This document shows, piece by piece, positions 1-6,902 of a DNA stretch of 64,000 nt; position 1 is the first letter of the stretch; each line of letters begins with the position of its first letter. The position numbers and the translations under genes are program-made. Under the pieces are notes generated by a model that saw nothing but the letters and a program-made list of their open reading frames with translations, did no database searches and was not told where the DNA came from. The DNA is from Rhodopseudomonas palustris (GTDB lineage: Bacteria; Pseudomonadota; Alphaproteobacteria; Rhizobiales; Xanthobacteraceae): contig NZ_CP140155.1 in the NCBI RefSeq assembly GCF_034479375.1, forward strand, positions 1 through 64,000. The letters are read 5' to 3'.

Positions 1-66
1 GCAGCGAAACGACCTACGTGCAGGTTCAGCACGGAACTAATCGTAAGTCTCTTAGGAGGTTTCACT

Positions 67-222
67 ATGGCAGACGATCCCAACAAGGTCTGGCCGACTG
101 GCCTGACGATCGCGGAGTCGGAAGAGCTCCACAAGCACGTCATCGACGGTACGCGCATCTTCGGCGCGATCGCGATCGCCGCGCACTTCCTGGCGTATGT
201 TTACTCGCCCTGGCTGCACTAA
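67..222 (+). CDS. pucB: LH2-type light-harvesting beta subunit (PucB)
   Basis: A 51-residue single-span membrane protein of the peripheral antenna that binds bacteriochlorophyll and carotenoid with its PucA partner in a ring complex of the intracytoplasmic membrane. The polar N-terminus runs to about residue 20 ([19 protein letters not shown]) and is followed by one hydrophobic helix; His residues at the start of the helix and in [13 protein letters not shown] are where the family ligates pigments. The start at 67 follows a strong AGGAGGT ribosome site at 54-60. The gene is 12 bases upstream of pucA and almost identical to the second pucB at 4796-4951. Family assignment is certain; which LH type it forms is set by the alpha partner. 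The promoter is off the left edge or within the first 50 bases. Confidence 0.96.
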   Translation: MADDPNKVWPTGLTIAESEELHKHVIDGTRIFGAIAIAAHFLAYVYSPWLH

Positions 223-234
223 GGAGTATCGACA

Positions 235-414
235 ATGAATCAAGGTAGAATCTGGACTGTGGTCAAGCCGACCGTCGGCCTTCCCCTGCTGCTCGGCAGC
301 GTTGCCGTGATGGTTGTGCTGGTTCACTTCGCCGTCCTCACCCACACCACCTGGGTCGCGAAGTTCATGAACGGCAAGACCGCGGCGATCGAGAGCTCGA
401 TCTCCATCGGCTAA
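235..414 (+). CDS. pucA: LH2-type light-harvesting alpha subunit (PucA), low-light type
   Basis: A 59-residue alpha subunit that pairs with PucB. The N-terminus [15 protein letters not shown] is typical, His31 in VHFAVL is the family B850-site ligand, and one membrane helix spans about residues 14-36. After the TTW motif the residues at 44-45 are Phe-Met (VAKFMNGK). In B850-type LH2 alpha these positions are hydrogen-bonding aromatics (Tyr-Tyr or Tyr-Trp), so this chain should give a blue-shifted, low-light LH3/LH4-like complex. That spectral claim is an inference from the residues. An AAGGAG ribosome site sits at 221-226. A strong hairpin follows at 439-466, and pucC lies beyond it. Confidence 0.95.
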   Translation: MNQGRIWTVVKPTVGLPLLLGSVAVMVVLVHFAVLTHTTWVAKFMNGKTAAIESSISIG

Positions 415-438
415 TAACAGCATCTTTTTGCTGTTCGG

Positions 439-466
439 CCGACCGGGACCCACGGGTCCCGGTCGG
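439..466 (+). terminator. hairpin between pucA and pucC
   Basis: A perfect 13-bp stem (439-451 with 454-466) with a 2-base loop lies 25 bases after the pucA stop and is followed by a TTGGTTGG stretch rather than a long U run. A strong hairpin here would stabilise the short pucBA message and reduce read-through into pucC, as is known for puc operons. Its role as attenuator or terminator is inferred from position and structure only. Confidence 0.75.
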
Positions 467-571
467 TTGGTTGGCGGCGGAGCCGGCAGAGAAGCCGGAC
501 CGTCCCTCGCATGCCGGACCGCTCGGCAGCGAGTTTGAATCGGAGACAGTGTCGACCATCCTGTCCCCCGC

Positions 572-599
572 TTTGGACCCAAGACTTTGGACCCAAGAC
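572..599 (+). repeat. two tandem copies of a 14-base unit before pucC
   Basis: The unit TTTGGACCCAAGAC occurs twice head to tail (572-585, 586-599) and ends one base before the pucC start codon. TTGG..CCAA within each unit is a small inverted repeat. There is no good ribosome site immediately before ATG 601, so the duplication sits where the ribosome site would be. Confidence 0.85.
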
Positions 600-600
600 G

Positions 601-2028
601 ATGAACCCCGTCAGCCAAAAAGCGATGAAGCTGTGGGCCTCTATGGGGGCTCGCTTCCTGCCCTTCGCGGATGCGGCGACGCCGGATCTGCCGTTGTCGC
701 GGTTGCTGCGGCTGTCGCTGTTTCAGGTGGCGGTCGGGATGTCGCTGGTGCTGCTGGTCGGCACCCTGAACCGGGTGATGATCGTCGAACTCAACGTGCC
801 GGCCTCGATCGTCGGCGTGATGGTGTCGCTGCCTTTGCTGTTCGCGCCGTTCCGCGCGCTGATCGGCTTCAAATCCGACGTCCACAAATCCGTGCTCGGC
901 TGGCGGCGCGTGCCTTTCCTCTACAAGGGCACCCTGGTGCAGTTCGGCGGCCTGGCGATCCTGCCGTTCGCGCTCTTGGTGCTGTCGGGCAGCGGCGATG
1001 CGGGCAACGCCCCGGTGTGGATCGGTCAGGTCGGCGCGGCGCTGGCGTTCCTGCTGATCGGCGCCGGCGTCCACACCACCCAGACCGTCGGCCTCGCGCT
1101 CGCCACCGACCTCGCCTCGCCGGAATCGCGGCCGAAGGTGGTCGGCCTGATGTACACCATGCTGATGTTCGGCATGATCGCCGCCGCGATCGTGTTCGGC
1201 ATCCTGCTCTCCGATTTCTCGCCCGGTCGCCTGATTCAGGTGATCCAGGGCTCGGCCGTCGTCACCATCGTGCTCAACGGCATCGCCGTCTGGAAGCAGG
1301 AAGCGCGGCGCACCTCCGGCGCGACCCAGGCGACCGCGCATCCCGGCGCCCCCTCCGCGAGCTTCCGTGAATCCTGGGACGTCTTCATCCAGGGCAAGGA
1401 CGCGATGCTCCGGCTGATCGCGGTCGGCTTCGGCACCATGGCGTTCAGCATGGCGGACGTGCTGCTCGAACCCTATGGCGGCCAGATCCTGTCGATGTCG
1501 GTCGGCGACACCACCAAGCTCACCGCCGCGCTGGCGATCGGCGGCCTGCTCGGCTTCGGTCTCGCCTCGCGCGTGCTGAGCCGCGGCGCCGATCCGTTCC
1601 GGATGGCGAGCTTCGGCTCGCTGGTCGGAATCCCGGCCTTCCTCGCGGTGATCTTCGCCGCCGAACTGCAGGGCGCCGCGTCGGTGCTGACATTCGGCTG
1701 CGGCACCGCGCTGATCGGGTTCGGCGCCGGGCTGTTCGGCCACGGCACGCTGACCGCGACGATGAACGCCGCGCCGAAGGATCAGGCCGGCCTCGCGCTC
1801 GGCGCCTGGGGCGCGGTGCAGGCCTCCGCCGCCGGCCTGGCGATCGCGCTGGGCGGCATCATTCGCGATCTCGTGACGGCGTTCGCTCCGCAGTTCGGTC
1901 CCGCCGCCGGTTACAATGCCGTCTACGGCCTCGAACTGCTGCTGCTGTTCGCGACGCTGGTGACGATGGTCCCGCTGATCAAGCGGCGGGACACTCTACT
2001 GATTCAGGGCCATCTGACCCGGTCCTGA
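601..2028 (+). CDS. pucC: PucC family antenna assembly protein
   Basis: A 475-residue polytopic membrane protein of the PucC/BCH2 branch of the major facilitator superfamily, needed for accumulation or assembly of LH2-type antennae and proposed to deliver bacteriochlorophyll or shepherd antenna subunits. About twelve hydrophobic segments are visible. Family marks include RALIGFKSD, LGWRRVPFLYKGTL, GAGVHTTQTVGLALATD and GAWGAVQASAAG. The reading frame continues upstream to 511, but the added residues are encoded by the tandem 14-base repeat and look non-coding, so the ATG at 601 is preferred. The gene follows pucBA across a hairpin and is followed by three repeat-protein genes on the same strand, suggesting that all could share a transcript. 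A PucC partnered with low-light antenna genes is expected. Confidence 0.93.
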   Translation: MNPVSQKAMKLWASMGARFLPFADAATPDLPLSRLLRLSLFQVAVGMSLVLLVGTLNRVMIVELNVPASIVGVMVSLPLLFAPFRALIGFKSDVHKSVLGWRRVPFLYKGTLVQFGGLAILPFALLVLSGSGDAGNAPVWIGQVGAALAFLLIGAGVHTTQTVGLALATDLASPESRPKVVGLMYTMLMFGMIAAAIVFGILLSDFSPGRLIQVIQGSAVVTIVLNGIAVWKQEARRTSGATQATAHPGAPSASFRESWDVFIQGKDAMLRLIAVGFGTMAFSMADVLLEPYGGQILSMSVGDTTKLTAALAIGGLLGFGLASRVLSRGADPFRMASFGSLVGIPAFLAVIFAAELQGAASVLTFGCGTALIGFGAGLFGHGTLTATMNAAPKDQAGLALGAWGAVQASAAGLAIALGGIIRDLVTAFAPQFGPAAGYNAVYGLELLLLFATLVTMVPLIKRRDTLLIQGHLTRS

Positions 2029-2046
2029 GACCGAAACGGAGCTGAC

Positions 2047-2709
2047 ATGACGCAAATCATCACCCGGTTGTACGACTCCAGCAGCAAGCTCGCTGCGCTG
2101 GAAGCCGACCTGAAGAAGAACAACTACAAATATTCCGTCGTCACCGGTTATCAGTCTGGCAAGTCGAGTTCCGTCGACGACGTCGTCGCGGCGATGGGCC
2201 GGGCCTATGTGCCGCGCGCCGAGGCCCGGACCTATGCCGACTACGTCAAGAAGGGCGCCGTCGTGGTCGCGGTTCAGGCCGAATTCGGCTTCGCCGCCAA
2301 GGCGACCGCGATTCTCGACAGCTACGGTCCGAACAAGATCAGCGTGCCATCGTCGGCCTCGGCCGCCATGGAGATGAGCGAAGCGACGCCGTTCTCCAAC
2401 ATGATTCACGCCAAGACTCTGCTCGACACCTCGGGCAAGTACAAATCCTATTCCGGCGACTGGCTGCTCGTCGACAGCGACAAGACGTTCTCCGGAACGC
2501 CGCTGGTGATCAGCAGCAAGGGCCCTTACCAGTCGTTCTCCGGAACGCCGCTGCTGCTCGACAGCAGCGGTCCCTACAAGTCCTTCTCCGGGACTCCTCT
2601 GTTGATGGATGGCAGCGGTCCGTACAAATCCTATTCGGGCGAGCCGCTGCTGATCAACAATCCGACCATCTTCTCCTCCTGGCTGGGCCTGCCAGTGCTC
2701 TCTAAGTAA
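2047..2709 (+). CDS. stress-17M-like domain fused to 16-residue SGTPLL repeats
   Basis: A 220-residue protein of unknown function. Residues 1 to about 105 look like the alpha/beta domain of general stress protein 17M/YflT type: ITRLYDSSSKLAALEADL, then YADYVKKGAVVVAVQAE, and a closing AILDSYGP segment. From about residue 128 it is made of 16-residue units with the core Y-x-S-F/Y-S-G-T-P-L-L (SYSGDWLL, TFSGTPLV, SFSGTPLL twice, SYSGEPLL), closed by a cap IFSSWLGLPVL. A good ribosome site (ACGGAG) precedes the ATG. It starts 18 bases after pucC and is followed 12 bases later by a second repeat gene. No signal peptide or membrane helix is visible, so it is probably cytoplasmic. The fold of the repeats and the role in antenna biogenesis are unknown; the location is the only functional clue. 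Confidence 0.8.
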   Translation: MTQIITRLYDSSSKLAALEADLKKNNYKYSVVTGYQSGKSSSVDDVVAAMGRAYVPRAEARTYADYVKKGAVVVAVQAEFGFAAKATAILDSYGPNKISVPSSASAAMEMSEATPFSNMIHAKTLLDTSGKYKSYSGDWLLVDSDKTFSGTPLVISSKGPYQSFSGTPLLLDSSGPYKSFSGTPLLMDGSGPYKSYSGEPLLINNPTIFSSWLGLPVLSK

Positions 2710-2721
2710 AGGAATTTGACC

Positions 2722-3021
2722 ATGAGCGAAGCATACAAAGGACACTCCGGTACTCCGCTGATTCTCGAGCAGAAGGGCGAGTACGAAAGCTATTCCGGCA
2801 CGCCGCTGCTGCTGAAGCAGGAAGGCGAGTACAAGAGCTTCTCCGGCACGCCGCTGATCCTCGAGCAGAAGGGCGAGTACCAGAGCTTCTCCGGCACCCC
2901 GCTGCTGCTGAAGCAGGAGGGCGAATACCAGTCGTTCTCCGGCATGCCGCTGCTGCTGAAGCAGGAAGGCGAGTACAAGTCGTTCTCCGGCTATCCGCTG
3001 CTGCTCAATCTCTGGGACTAG
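2722..3021 (+). CDS. 16-residue-repeat protein (six SGTPLL repeats)
   Basis: A 99-residue protein that is repeat from end to end: six units of 16 residues of the type GEYxSFSGTPLLLKQE, alternating LKQE and LEQK endings, with the last unit ending LLLNLWD. Each unit is 48 bases, and neighbouring units are nearly identical in DNA too, which points to recent amplification or gene conversion. The start chosen is the ATG at 2722, with an AAAGGA ribosome site at 2707-2712; a TTG six bases upstream is possible. It lacks the N-terminal domain of the gene before it. The charge pattern (E/K at the unit joins, hydrophobic PLLL core) suggests a short solenoid or stacked hairpins, which is only a guess. 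No function is known to me. Confidence 0.8.
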   Translation: MSEAYKGHSGTPLILEQKGEYESYSGTPLLLKQEGEYKSFSGTPLILEQKGEYQSFSGTPLLLKQEGEYQSFSGMPLLLKQEGEYKSFSGYPLLLNLWD

Positions 3022-3076
3022 TGGACCGTCCCCATCACAGGCGGATGGCCACAGCCGTTCGCCGGAAGGAAGTTCG

Positions 3077-3514
3077 ATGTCGAACGAACAATATCGATCG
3101 CTCTCCGGAACGCCGTTGCTCCTGAATACGTCGGGCTCCTACCAATCGTACTCCGGAACCCCGCTGATCATCGCGCAGAAAGGCGAGTACCACTCGTATT
3201 CCGGCTCGTTGATCCTGCTGCCGGCCCTGAAATCGTACTATTCGTTCTCGGGGACACCGCTGCTGATCAATACGACCGGACCGTACAGATCGTTCTCGGG
3301 AACCCCCCTGCTTCTGAGCCAGAACGGGGCCTATCGATCGTTCTCGGGAATGCCGCTCCTCATCGGAACTTCCGGACCCTACAAGTCGATGTCCGGAACG
3401 CCGCTGATCCTCCAGCAGAAGGGGGCCTATCGGTCGTTCTCGGGCCGCCCCCTGCTGATCGACCGGCCGACGCCGTTCTCGTCGCTGTTCGGTCTGCCGA
3501 CACTCTTGAAGTAA
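3077..3514 (+). CDS. 16-residue-repeat protein (nine SGTPLL repeats)
   Basis: A 145-residue protein, third of the series, made of about nine units of 16 residues (SLSGTPLLL, SYSGTPLII, SYSGSLILL, SFSGTPLLI and so on). It ends in PFSSLFGLPTLLK, which matches the IFSSWLGLPVLSK end of the first repeat protein, so the two share a C-terminal cap. The units are more diverged than in the middle gene. The ATG at 3077 is preceded by GGAAGGA at 3064-3070. A 55-base spacer separates it from the second gene. Two strong hairpins follow, so the pucC-side transcript probably ends here. There is no signal peptide, cysteine or recognisable catalytic motif. Function unknown. Confidence 0.8.
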   Translation: MSNEQYRSLSGTPLLLNTSGSYQSYSGTPLIIAQKGEYHSYSGSLILLPALKSYYSFSGTPLLINTTGPYRSFSGTPLLLSQNGAYRSFSGMPLLIGTSGPYKSMSGTPLILQQKGAYRSFSGRPLLIDRPTPFSSLFGLPTLLK

Positions 3515-3524
3515 CTGGACCCAA

Positions 3525-3550
3525 CGAGCCGGGACGTCACGCCCGGCTCG
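3525..3550 (+). terminator. 9-bp hairpin after the repeat-protein genes
   Basis: CGAGCCGGG (3525-3533) pairs perfectly with CCCGGCTCG (3542-3550) around an 8-base loop, beginning 11 bases after the last repeat gene. There is no U tract. It is a plausible intrinsic or processing terminator of the puc-side transcript. Confidence 0.6.
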
Positions 3551-3572
3551 CACCTCCCAGGTTACTCCATTG

Positions 3573-3610
3573 CGCCGACGTCTCCCCGAACCTTCGGGGA
3601 GACGTCGGCG
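3573..3610. terminator. 18-bp perfect hairpin between convergent genes
   Basis: Bases 3573-3590 are the exact reverse complement of 3593-3610, separated by only two bases, giving an extremely stable stem. It lies between the convergent repeat-protein gene (plus) and the response regulator gene (minus), so a bidirectional terminator is the simplest reading. Confidence 0.7.
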
Positions 3611-3759
3611 TGTCGTGGCTGCTCCGTCCGCAACGAACGACGAAACGACGACTGCGGCAACAGCCGGTCCCGTCGCCTTGCGTGCGCTTCCACAATGACA
3701 GAACAGCGGCTCGCCGGCGCCTGCCGAAGGGCGACGTGCCGACCACGCCGCGACTCGCG

Positions 3760-4278
3760 CTAATGGATGCTGTTCCGCTTCAGATTGTCGACGGTCTCGA
3801 TGAAGAGGTTGAGTCCCACCCGCCGGGCCGACTGCCGGAGAATCAACTCCCCGTCGGTTCTGTCGGCCAGGAAGTGCGGATCCAGATAAAGACCTCCGGC
3901 CGCCACCGCGTGGATGCCGCGAGCGAGCTCGTCGGTCGCCGAGCGTTTGAGAATGTAGCCGGTCACGCCACATTGCAGGACCTTGCGCAGATAGGCCGCG
4001 TCTTCGTGGACCGTCAGCACCAGCACGCGGGATGTCGGGCAGATCGACAGAAACTGGCGGGCGACATCCAGCCCTCTGAGACCCGGCATCCACAGGTCGA
4101 GGACCGCGACATCCGGCTTCAATTCGATCGCGCGCTGGAGTGCGCTCGGTCCGTCGGAGGCGTCGCCGACGAGTTCCAGCCCGGCGTCGTTCCCGATCAG
4201 CATCTTCATGCCGCGGAGCACGAGCGGGTGGTCATCGGCCAGGAAGACGCGCAGGCGGGGTGTTGCTCGACCATCCAT
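3760..4278 (-). CDS. NarL-type response regulator lacking a DNA-binding domain
   Basis: A 172-residue protein. Residues 7-125 form a complete receiver of the NarL/LuxR class: acidic pocket in FLADDHP, phospho-acceptor Asp in AVLDLWMPG, the T in VLVLTVHEDA and the Lys in GYILKRSA. The segment GIHAVAAGGLYLDPHF is what normally leads into the LuxR helix-turn-helix, but the following 40 residues (ending LKRNSIH) hold none of the LTxREREV motif. No HTH remnant is visible in other frames downstream, so this is not an obvious frameshift. It lies between two antenna operons, which suggests a role in light or oxygen control of puc genes by a protein-protein route or as a phosphate sink. No partner kinase is in the window. 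Confidence 0.85.
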   Translation of the reverse strand: MDGRATPRLRVFLADDHPLVLRGMKMLIGNDAGLELVGDASDGPSALQRAIELKPDVAVLDLWMPGLRGLDVARQFLSICPTSRVLVLTVHEDAAYLRKVLQCGVTGYILKRSATDELARGIHAVAAGGLYLDPHFLADRTDGELILRQSARRVGLNLFIETVDNLKRNSIH

Positions 4279-4585
4279 GGTTCATGGTCCCGACGGAGCG
4301 AAGAAAAATGGCACGATAGAGTTGCACGGCTACGAAGGGCGCGCCTGGCGGCATCGCCGTAGTCCAATCACTGGATGAGGCGATCGTGAGGACGTCGTGT
4401 GAACACGAAATCCCATGCCGCTCGGCTCGAAAGCGTCGACCATGCGACGGTTCGACAGAACGCGACGGCTGGTGCGGAGGTCCTGCTCAATGCAGTGCGG
4501 CTCGAGCCTGGATCGTCGCCGTGACGGCAACCATAGCGAAGAGGAAGCGGCGTCCTCGGAAAAGGCCGCCGCTTCCGGGAGGTGT

Positions 4586-4783
4586 CTACTTCTTGGCGGG
4601 GGCCGCGGGAGCGGCCGGGGCCGCGGCTGCCGCGACGACCTTGCCGTTCATGAACGCCGACACCCATGTCGTGTTCTGAAGTACGGCGAAGTGCACGAGA
4701 AACGCCATGGTCGCCACGCCGCCGAGAAGCAGCGGCAGGCCGACGGTGGGATTGACGACGGTCCAGAGTCTACCTTGATTCAT
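4586..4783 (-). CDS. pucA: LH2-type alpha subunit (PucA), second copy, low-light type
   Basis: A 65-residue alpha subunit close to the first copy: [15 protein letters not shown], His31 in [10 protein letters not shown] at 38-40, and again Phe44-Met45 (SAFMNGK) in place of the B850 hydrogen-bonding aromatics. It differs in an added C-terminal tail rich in Ala and Pro ([17 protein letters not shown]), absent from the first copy. It lies 12 bases downstream of its pucB, on the opposite strand to the first pair. Two low-light-type pairs in one locus suggests specialisation for dim light; the spectral type is inferred from residues 44-45. Confidence 0.95.
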   Translation of the reverse strand: MNQGRLWTVVNPTVGLPLLLGGVATMAFLVHFAVLQNTTWVSAFMNGKVVAAAAAPAAPAAPAKK

Positions 4784-4795
4784 GATCGTTACTCC

Positions 4796-4951
4796 TCAGT
4801 GCAGCCAGGGCGAATAAACATACGCCAGGAAGTGAGCGATGATCGCGATCGCGCCGAACACGCGCGTTCCGTCGATCACGTGCTTGTGGAGCTCTTCCGA
4901 CTCCGCGATCGTCAGGCCGGTCGGCCAAACCTTGTTCAGATCTTCTGCCAT
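4796..4951 (-). CDS. pucB: LH2-type beta subunit (PucB), second copy
   Basis: A 51-residue beta subunit differing from the first PucB at only a few positions ([20 protein letters not shown]). The start at 4951 gives the standard length; an in-frame extension to 5029 adds residues unlike any PucB and is rejected. A GGGAG ribosome site precedes it. It is the first gene of the pair with pucA. Near-identity of the two beta genes across some 4.7 kb in inverted orientation makes gene conversion or inversion possible. Confidence 0.95.
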   Translation of the reverse strand: MAEDLNKVWPTGLTIAESEELHKHVIDGTRVFGAIAIIAHFLAYVYSPWLH

Positions 4952-5435
4952 TCCAAACTCCCAAAATGAAACTCTGGAGCGTCGCGCCACCCGCAGCCGC
5001 TCGATTGATACTCGCAGCGGCCGAACCACGGTCGCGGCAAGTCGCTTCTGATCGGAACTGGCGCGGAGCCCGCATGGTCACGCTCGAACTGACCTTCGAG
5101 CGTGATTGCGGACTCCACCAGTGCGACCGAGGTGATCGCGCCGACGCCGGCCCAACTCAGAGAGTAGCGCGAGACTAACCGGCTGCTTTCCTCCGTCAAT
5201 TTGGGAACGCGCTGTCCGACGGTCCGTTTGATCCCTGAAACGACGAAACAACGTCAGGATATCCCGCTTTCAATCGGCCCCGAGACGCCTGCAGCGGCAT
5301 CGACCTTCGCAACGGCGCGCCACGACCGACGTCGAGCAGCAGGAAGTCTGAAGTGGATCTCGTCGTCAGGAATTCCCCAATCGAATTACTATTCGAATTG
5401 CCGTATGCGAGTTCGTCCCAATTCTGGATGGACTG
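4952..5435. other. intergenic region upstream of the second pucB
   Basis: About 480 bases without a convincing gene, lying between pucB on the minus strand and the small zinc-ribbon gene on the plus strand. It should contain the second puc promoter. I looked for PpsR (TGT-N12-ACA) and FixK (TTGA-N6-TCAA) sites and found none here. An AT-richer stretch near 5376-5400 may hold a plus-strand promoter. Confidence 0.5.
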
Positions 5436-5606
5436 ATGCGAGACGAAGAGTGTTGCGACCTATGTCGAGCTATCAAGAGCTTGCTGAACGGTCCACTGCG
5501 CCCCGGCTATGAGGTTCGCGAATGGGTCTGTCCCAGGTGCGGCACGGAGATCGGCGTCGTCGTAAGAACCGACAAGGCCTGCAAACGCGCCGAGCAAACA
5601 GAGTGA
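5436..5606 (+). CDS. small Cys-rich zinc-ribbon-like protein
   Basis: A 56-residue reading frame (starts MRDEECCDLCRAIKSLL, ends ACKRAEQTE). It carries CDLC near residues 7-10 and CPRC near residues 32-35, the spacing of a two-knuckle zinc ribbon, and the aromatic-acidic pattern EVREWVCPRCGTE is typical of such domains. Short Cys-rich frames like this are unlikely by chance in GC-rich DNA. The frame ends just where the hsdR remnant begins. It may be a small regulator or a trimmed domain of a larger protein. No ribosome site of high quality is visible, so the start is uncertain. Confidence 0.55.
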   Translation: MRDEECCDLCRAIKSLLNGPLRPGYEVREWVCPRCGTEIGVVVRTDKACKRAEQTE

Positions 5607-5652
5607 ATGCGCAGAAAGCGTCGCGGGGCGGCTGGCGGCAAGCCATCGCGCA

Positions 5653-6063
5653 ATGCTGACCGGCAAGGAGCTGTCAGAGGAGGACGAGGAAGGGTCGGCG
5701 TTCGAGGCCCCGCGCGCCGACACCGAACGCCTGGTCGCCGGCACACTGGCCGACATCGTTATGCTGGTGCGCTACGCGATCGACGAGGCGGAGTCGCTTG
5801 ACTCTCTGCCCTCGGTGATCGCTGGCCGGTTCAACCTCTGGCTCGGCCGCGAGGAAAAGGCGGGGCGGACCTATACGGACGAGCAACAGGCCTGGCTGAC
5901 GGCGATCCGCGATCATGTAGGCGTCAACATCGAAATCCGGCCGCAAGACATGATGGACGCGCCGGAGTTTTCCGGGCGCGGCGGCATCGTCAGGGCGCGC
6001 GCGCTGTTCGGTGCGCGGCTGCCCGGCCTTCTGGACGAATTGACCGATGCGCCGGTCGCATGA
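5653..6063 (+). pseudogene. C-terminal remnant of type I restriction subunit HsdR
   Basis: A 136-residue frame resembling the C-terminal helical domain of type I restriction HsdR subunits: FNLWLGREEKAGRTYTDEQ, WLTAIRDHVGVNIEI, GGIVRARALFG and a final LPGLLDELTDA. Full HsdR proteins are around 800-1100 residues, and the motor and nuclease domains are absent, so this is a truncated relic. The frame stays open upstream to about 5605 without an obvious start. vapBC follows 39 bases later and an hsdS relic lies beyond, consistent with a decayed hsdR-vapBC-hsdS array. Some annotators would call it a hypothetical protein. Confidence 0.75.
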
Positions 6064-6101
6064 TAGATATCAATGGTAAATACCAATTTTGAGGGCCGCC
6101 G

Positions 6102-6422
6102 ATGTCTTCACCCGCCAGCAAGTCCGGCACTGCACGTCGCAACGCCAAGGGCGCGCCCGGACCGGACGCGCCGGCGACGGCGAAGCTTTTCATGCATGGC
6201 CGCAGCCAGGCCGTGCGGCTGCCCAAGGAGTTCCGCTTCGAGGGCACCGAGGTGCGCGTCAGCCGGGTCGGCGACAAGGTGATCCTGGAGCCGATGGAGA
6301 AGAAACCGTTCGATTACGCCGCTTGGCGCGCGCGGCTGGATGCACTCGGCGCGCGAGATTTCCTCGTCGATGGCATGCCGGACGATCCGTCAGTCCAGCC
6401 CGAAGATTTCGGGATCGATTGA
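6102..6422 (+). CDS. vapB: VapB-type antitoxin (AbrB/MazE fold)
   Basis: A 106-residue antitoxin. The SpoVT/AbrB DNA-binding swapped-hairpin is at about residues 26-65: [18 protein letters not shown], then [14 protein letters not shown]. The C-terminal part ([23 protein letters not shown]) is the acidic/hydrophobic arm that blocks the toxin in this family. It ends 2 bases before the vapC start, the usual tightly coupled pair. Expected to repress its own promoter, which would lie in 6064-6101, where the sequence is locally AT-rich. The N-terminal 20 residues ([19 protein letters not shown]) are a disordered extension. Confidence 0.9.
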   Translation: MSSPASKSGTARRNAKGAPGPDAPATAKLFMHGRSQAVRLPKEFRFEGTEVRVSRVGDKVILEPMEKKPFDYAAWRARLDALGARDFLVDGMPDDPSVQPEDFGID

Positions 6423-6424
6423 GT

Positions 6425-6829
6425 ATGATCTGCCTTGATACGAATGTTGTCATCGGCATCATCAATGGCCGTGCCCCCCAACTAGAAACGCGATTTCGGG
6501 AAACCATCGGCGTTGTGCCCGTCGCCTTGCCGGTGATCGCGCTGTTCGAATTGCGCTATGGCTACGCCAAGAGTAATCGGCGGGTGCAGATGGAGGCCTT
6601 GCTGGGTGAGTTTCTCGCGCCGGGAGTCACCATTCTGCCGTTCGGCGAGGAGGATGCAGCCGAGGCGGGCGACATCCGGGCCGATCTCGAGGTGCAAGGC
6701 GTGCCGATCGGTTTCTATGATGTGCTCATCGCCGCGCAGGCACGCGCACGCGGCGCGATCCTGGTGACCGCCAACCGGCGGGAATTCGAGCGCGTGCCCG
6801 GGCTGATGGTGACGGATTGGGCGGCGTGA
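6425..6829 (+). CDS. vapC: VapC-type toxin, PIN-domain ribonuclease
   Basis: A 134-residue PIN domain. The first acidic residue is in MICLDTNVVIG, the conserved Glu in IALFELRYGYAK, the third acidic in PIGFYDVLIAAQARA, and the terminal strand in ILVTANRREFERVPGL. All four metal-binding acidic positions of active VapC toxins are present. The family cleaves RNA, often initiator tRNA. The ATG at 6425 sits two bases past the vapB stop; a longer frame reaching upstream overlaps vapB and is rejected. The pair appears intact although the restriction genes on both sides are broken. Confidence 0.93.
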   Translation: MICLDTNVVIGIINGRAPQLETRFRETIGVVPVALPVIALFELRYGYAKSNRRVQMEALLGEFLAPGVTILPFGEEDAAEAGDIRADLEVQGVPIGFYDVLIAAQARARGAILVTANRREFERVPGLMVTDWAA

Positions 6830-6902
6830 CGCCGCACGCGCCGACGGCGCGTGGCTGCGGTGCTGTTGGATGCGTTGAACGGGGTAGTGGTGGCGTAATG
6901 GA

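Noticed and set aside
52..1743. A 563-residue minus-strand frame opposite pucBA and pucC
   Set aside because: High-GC shadow frame with Arg/Gly/Ala-rich composition and no family motif; the plus strand carries clear antenna genes.
2722..3021. 48-base direct repeats taken as a CRISPR-like array
   Set aside because: The repeats are contiguous, have no spacers, and keep an open reading frame of 16-residue units.
3610..4362. Plus-strand frame opposite the response regulator
   Set aside because: Shadow of the receiver gene; composition is Arg-rich with no motif.
5030..5200. Possible extension of the second PucB upstream of 4951
   Set aside because: The added residues do not match any PucB, and a standard ribosome site stands at the shorter start.
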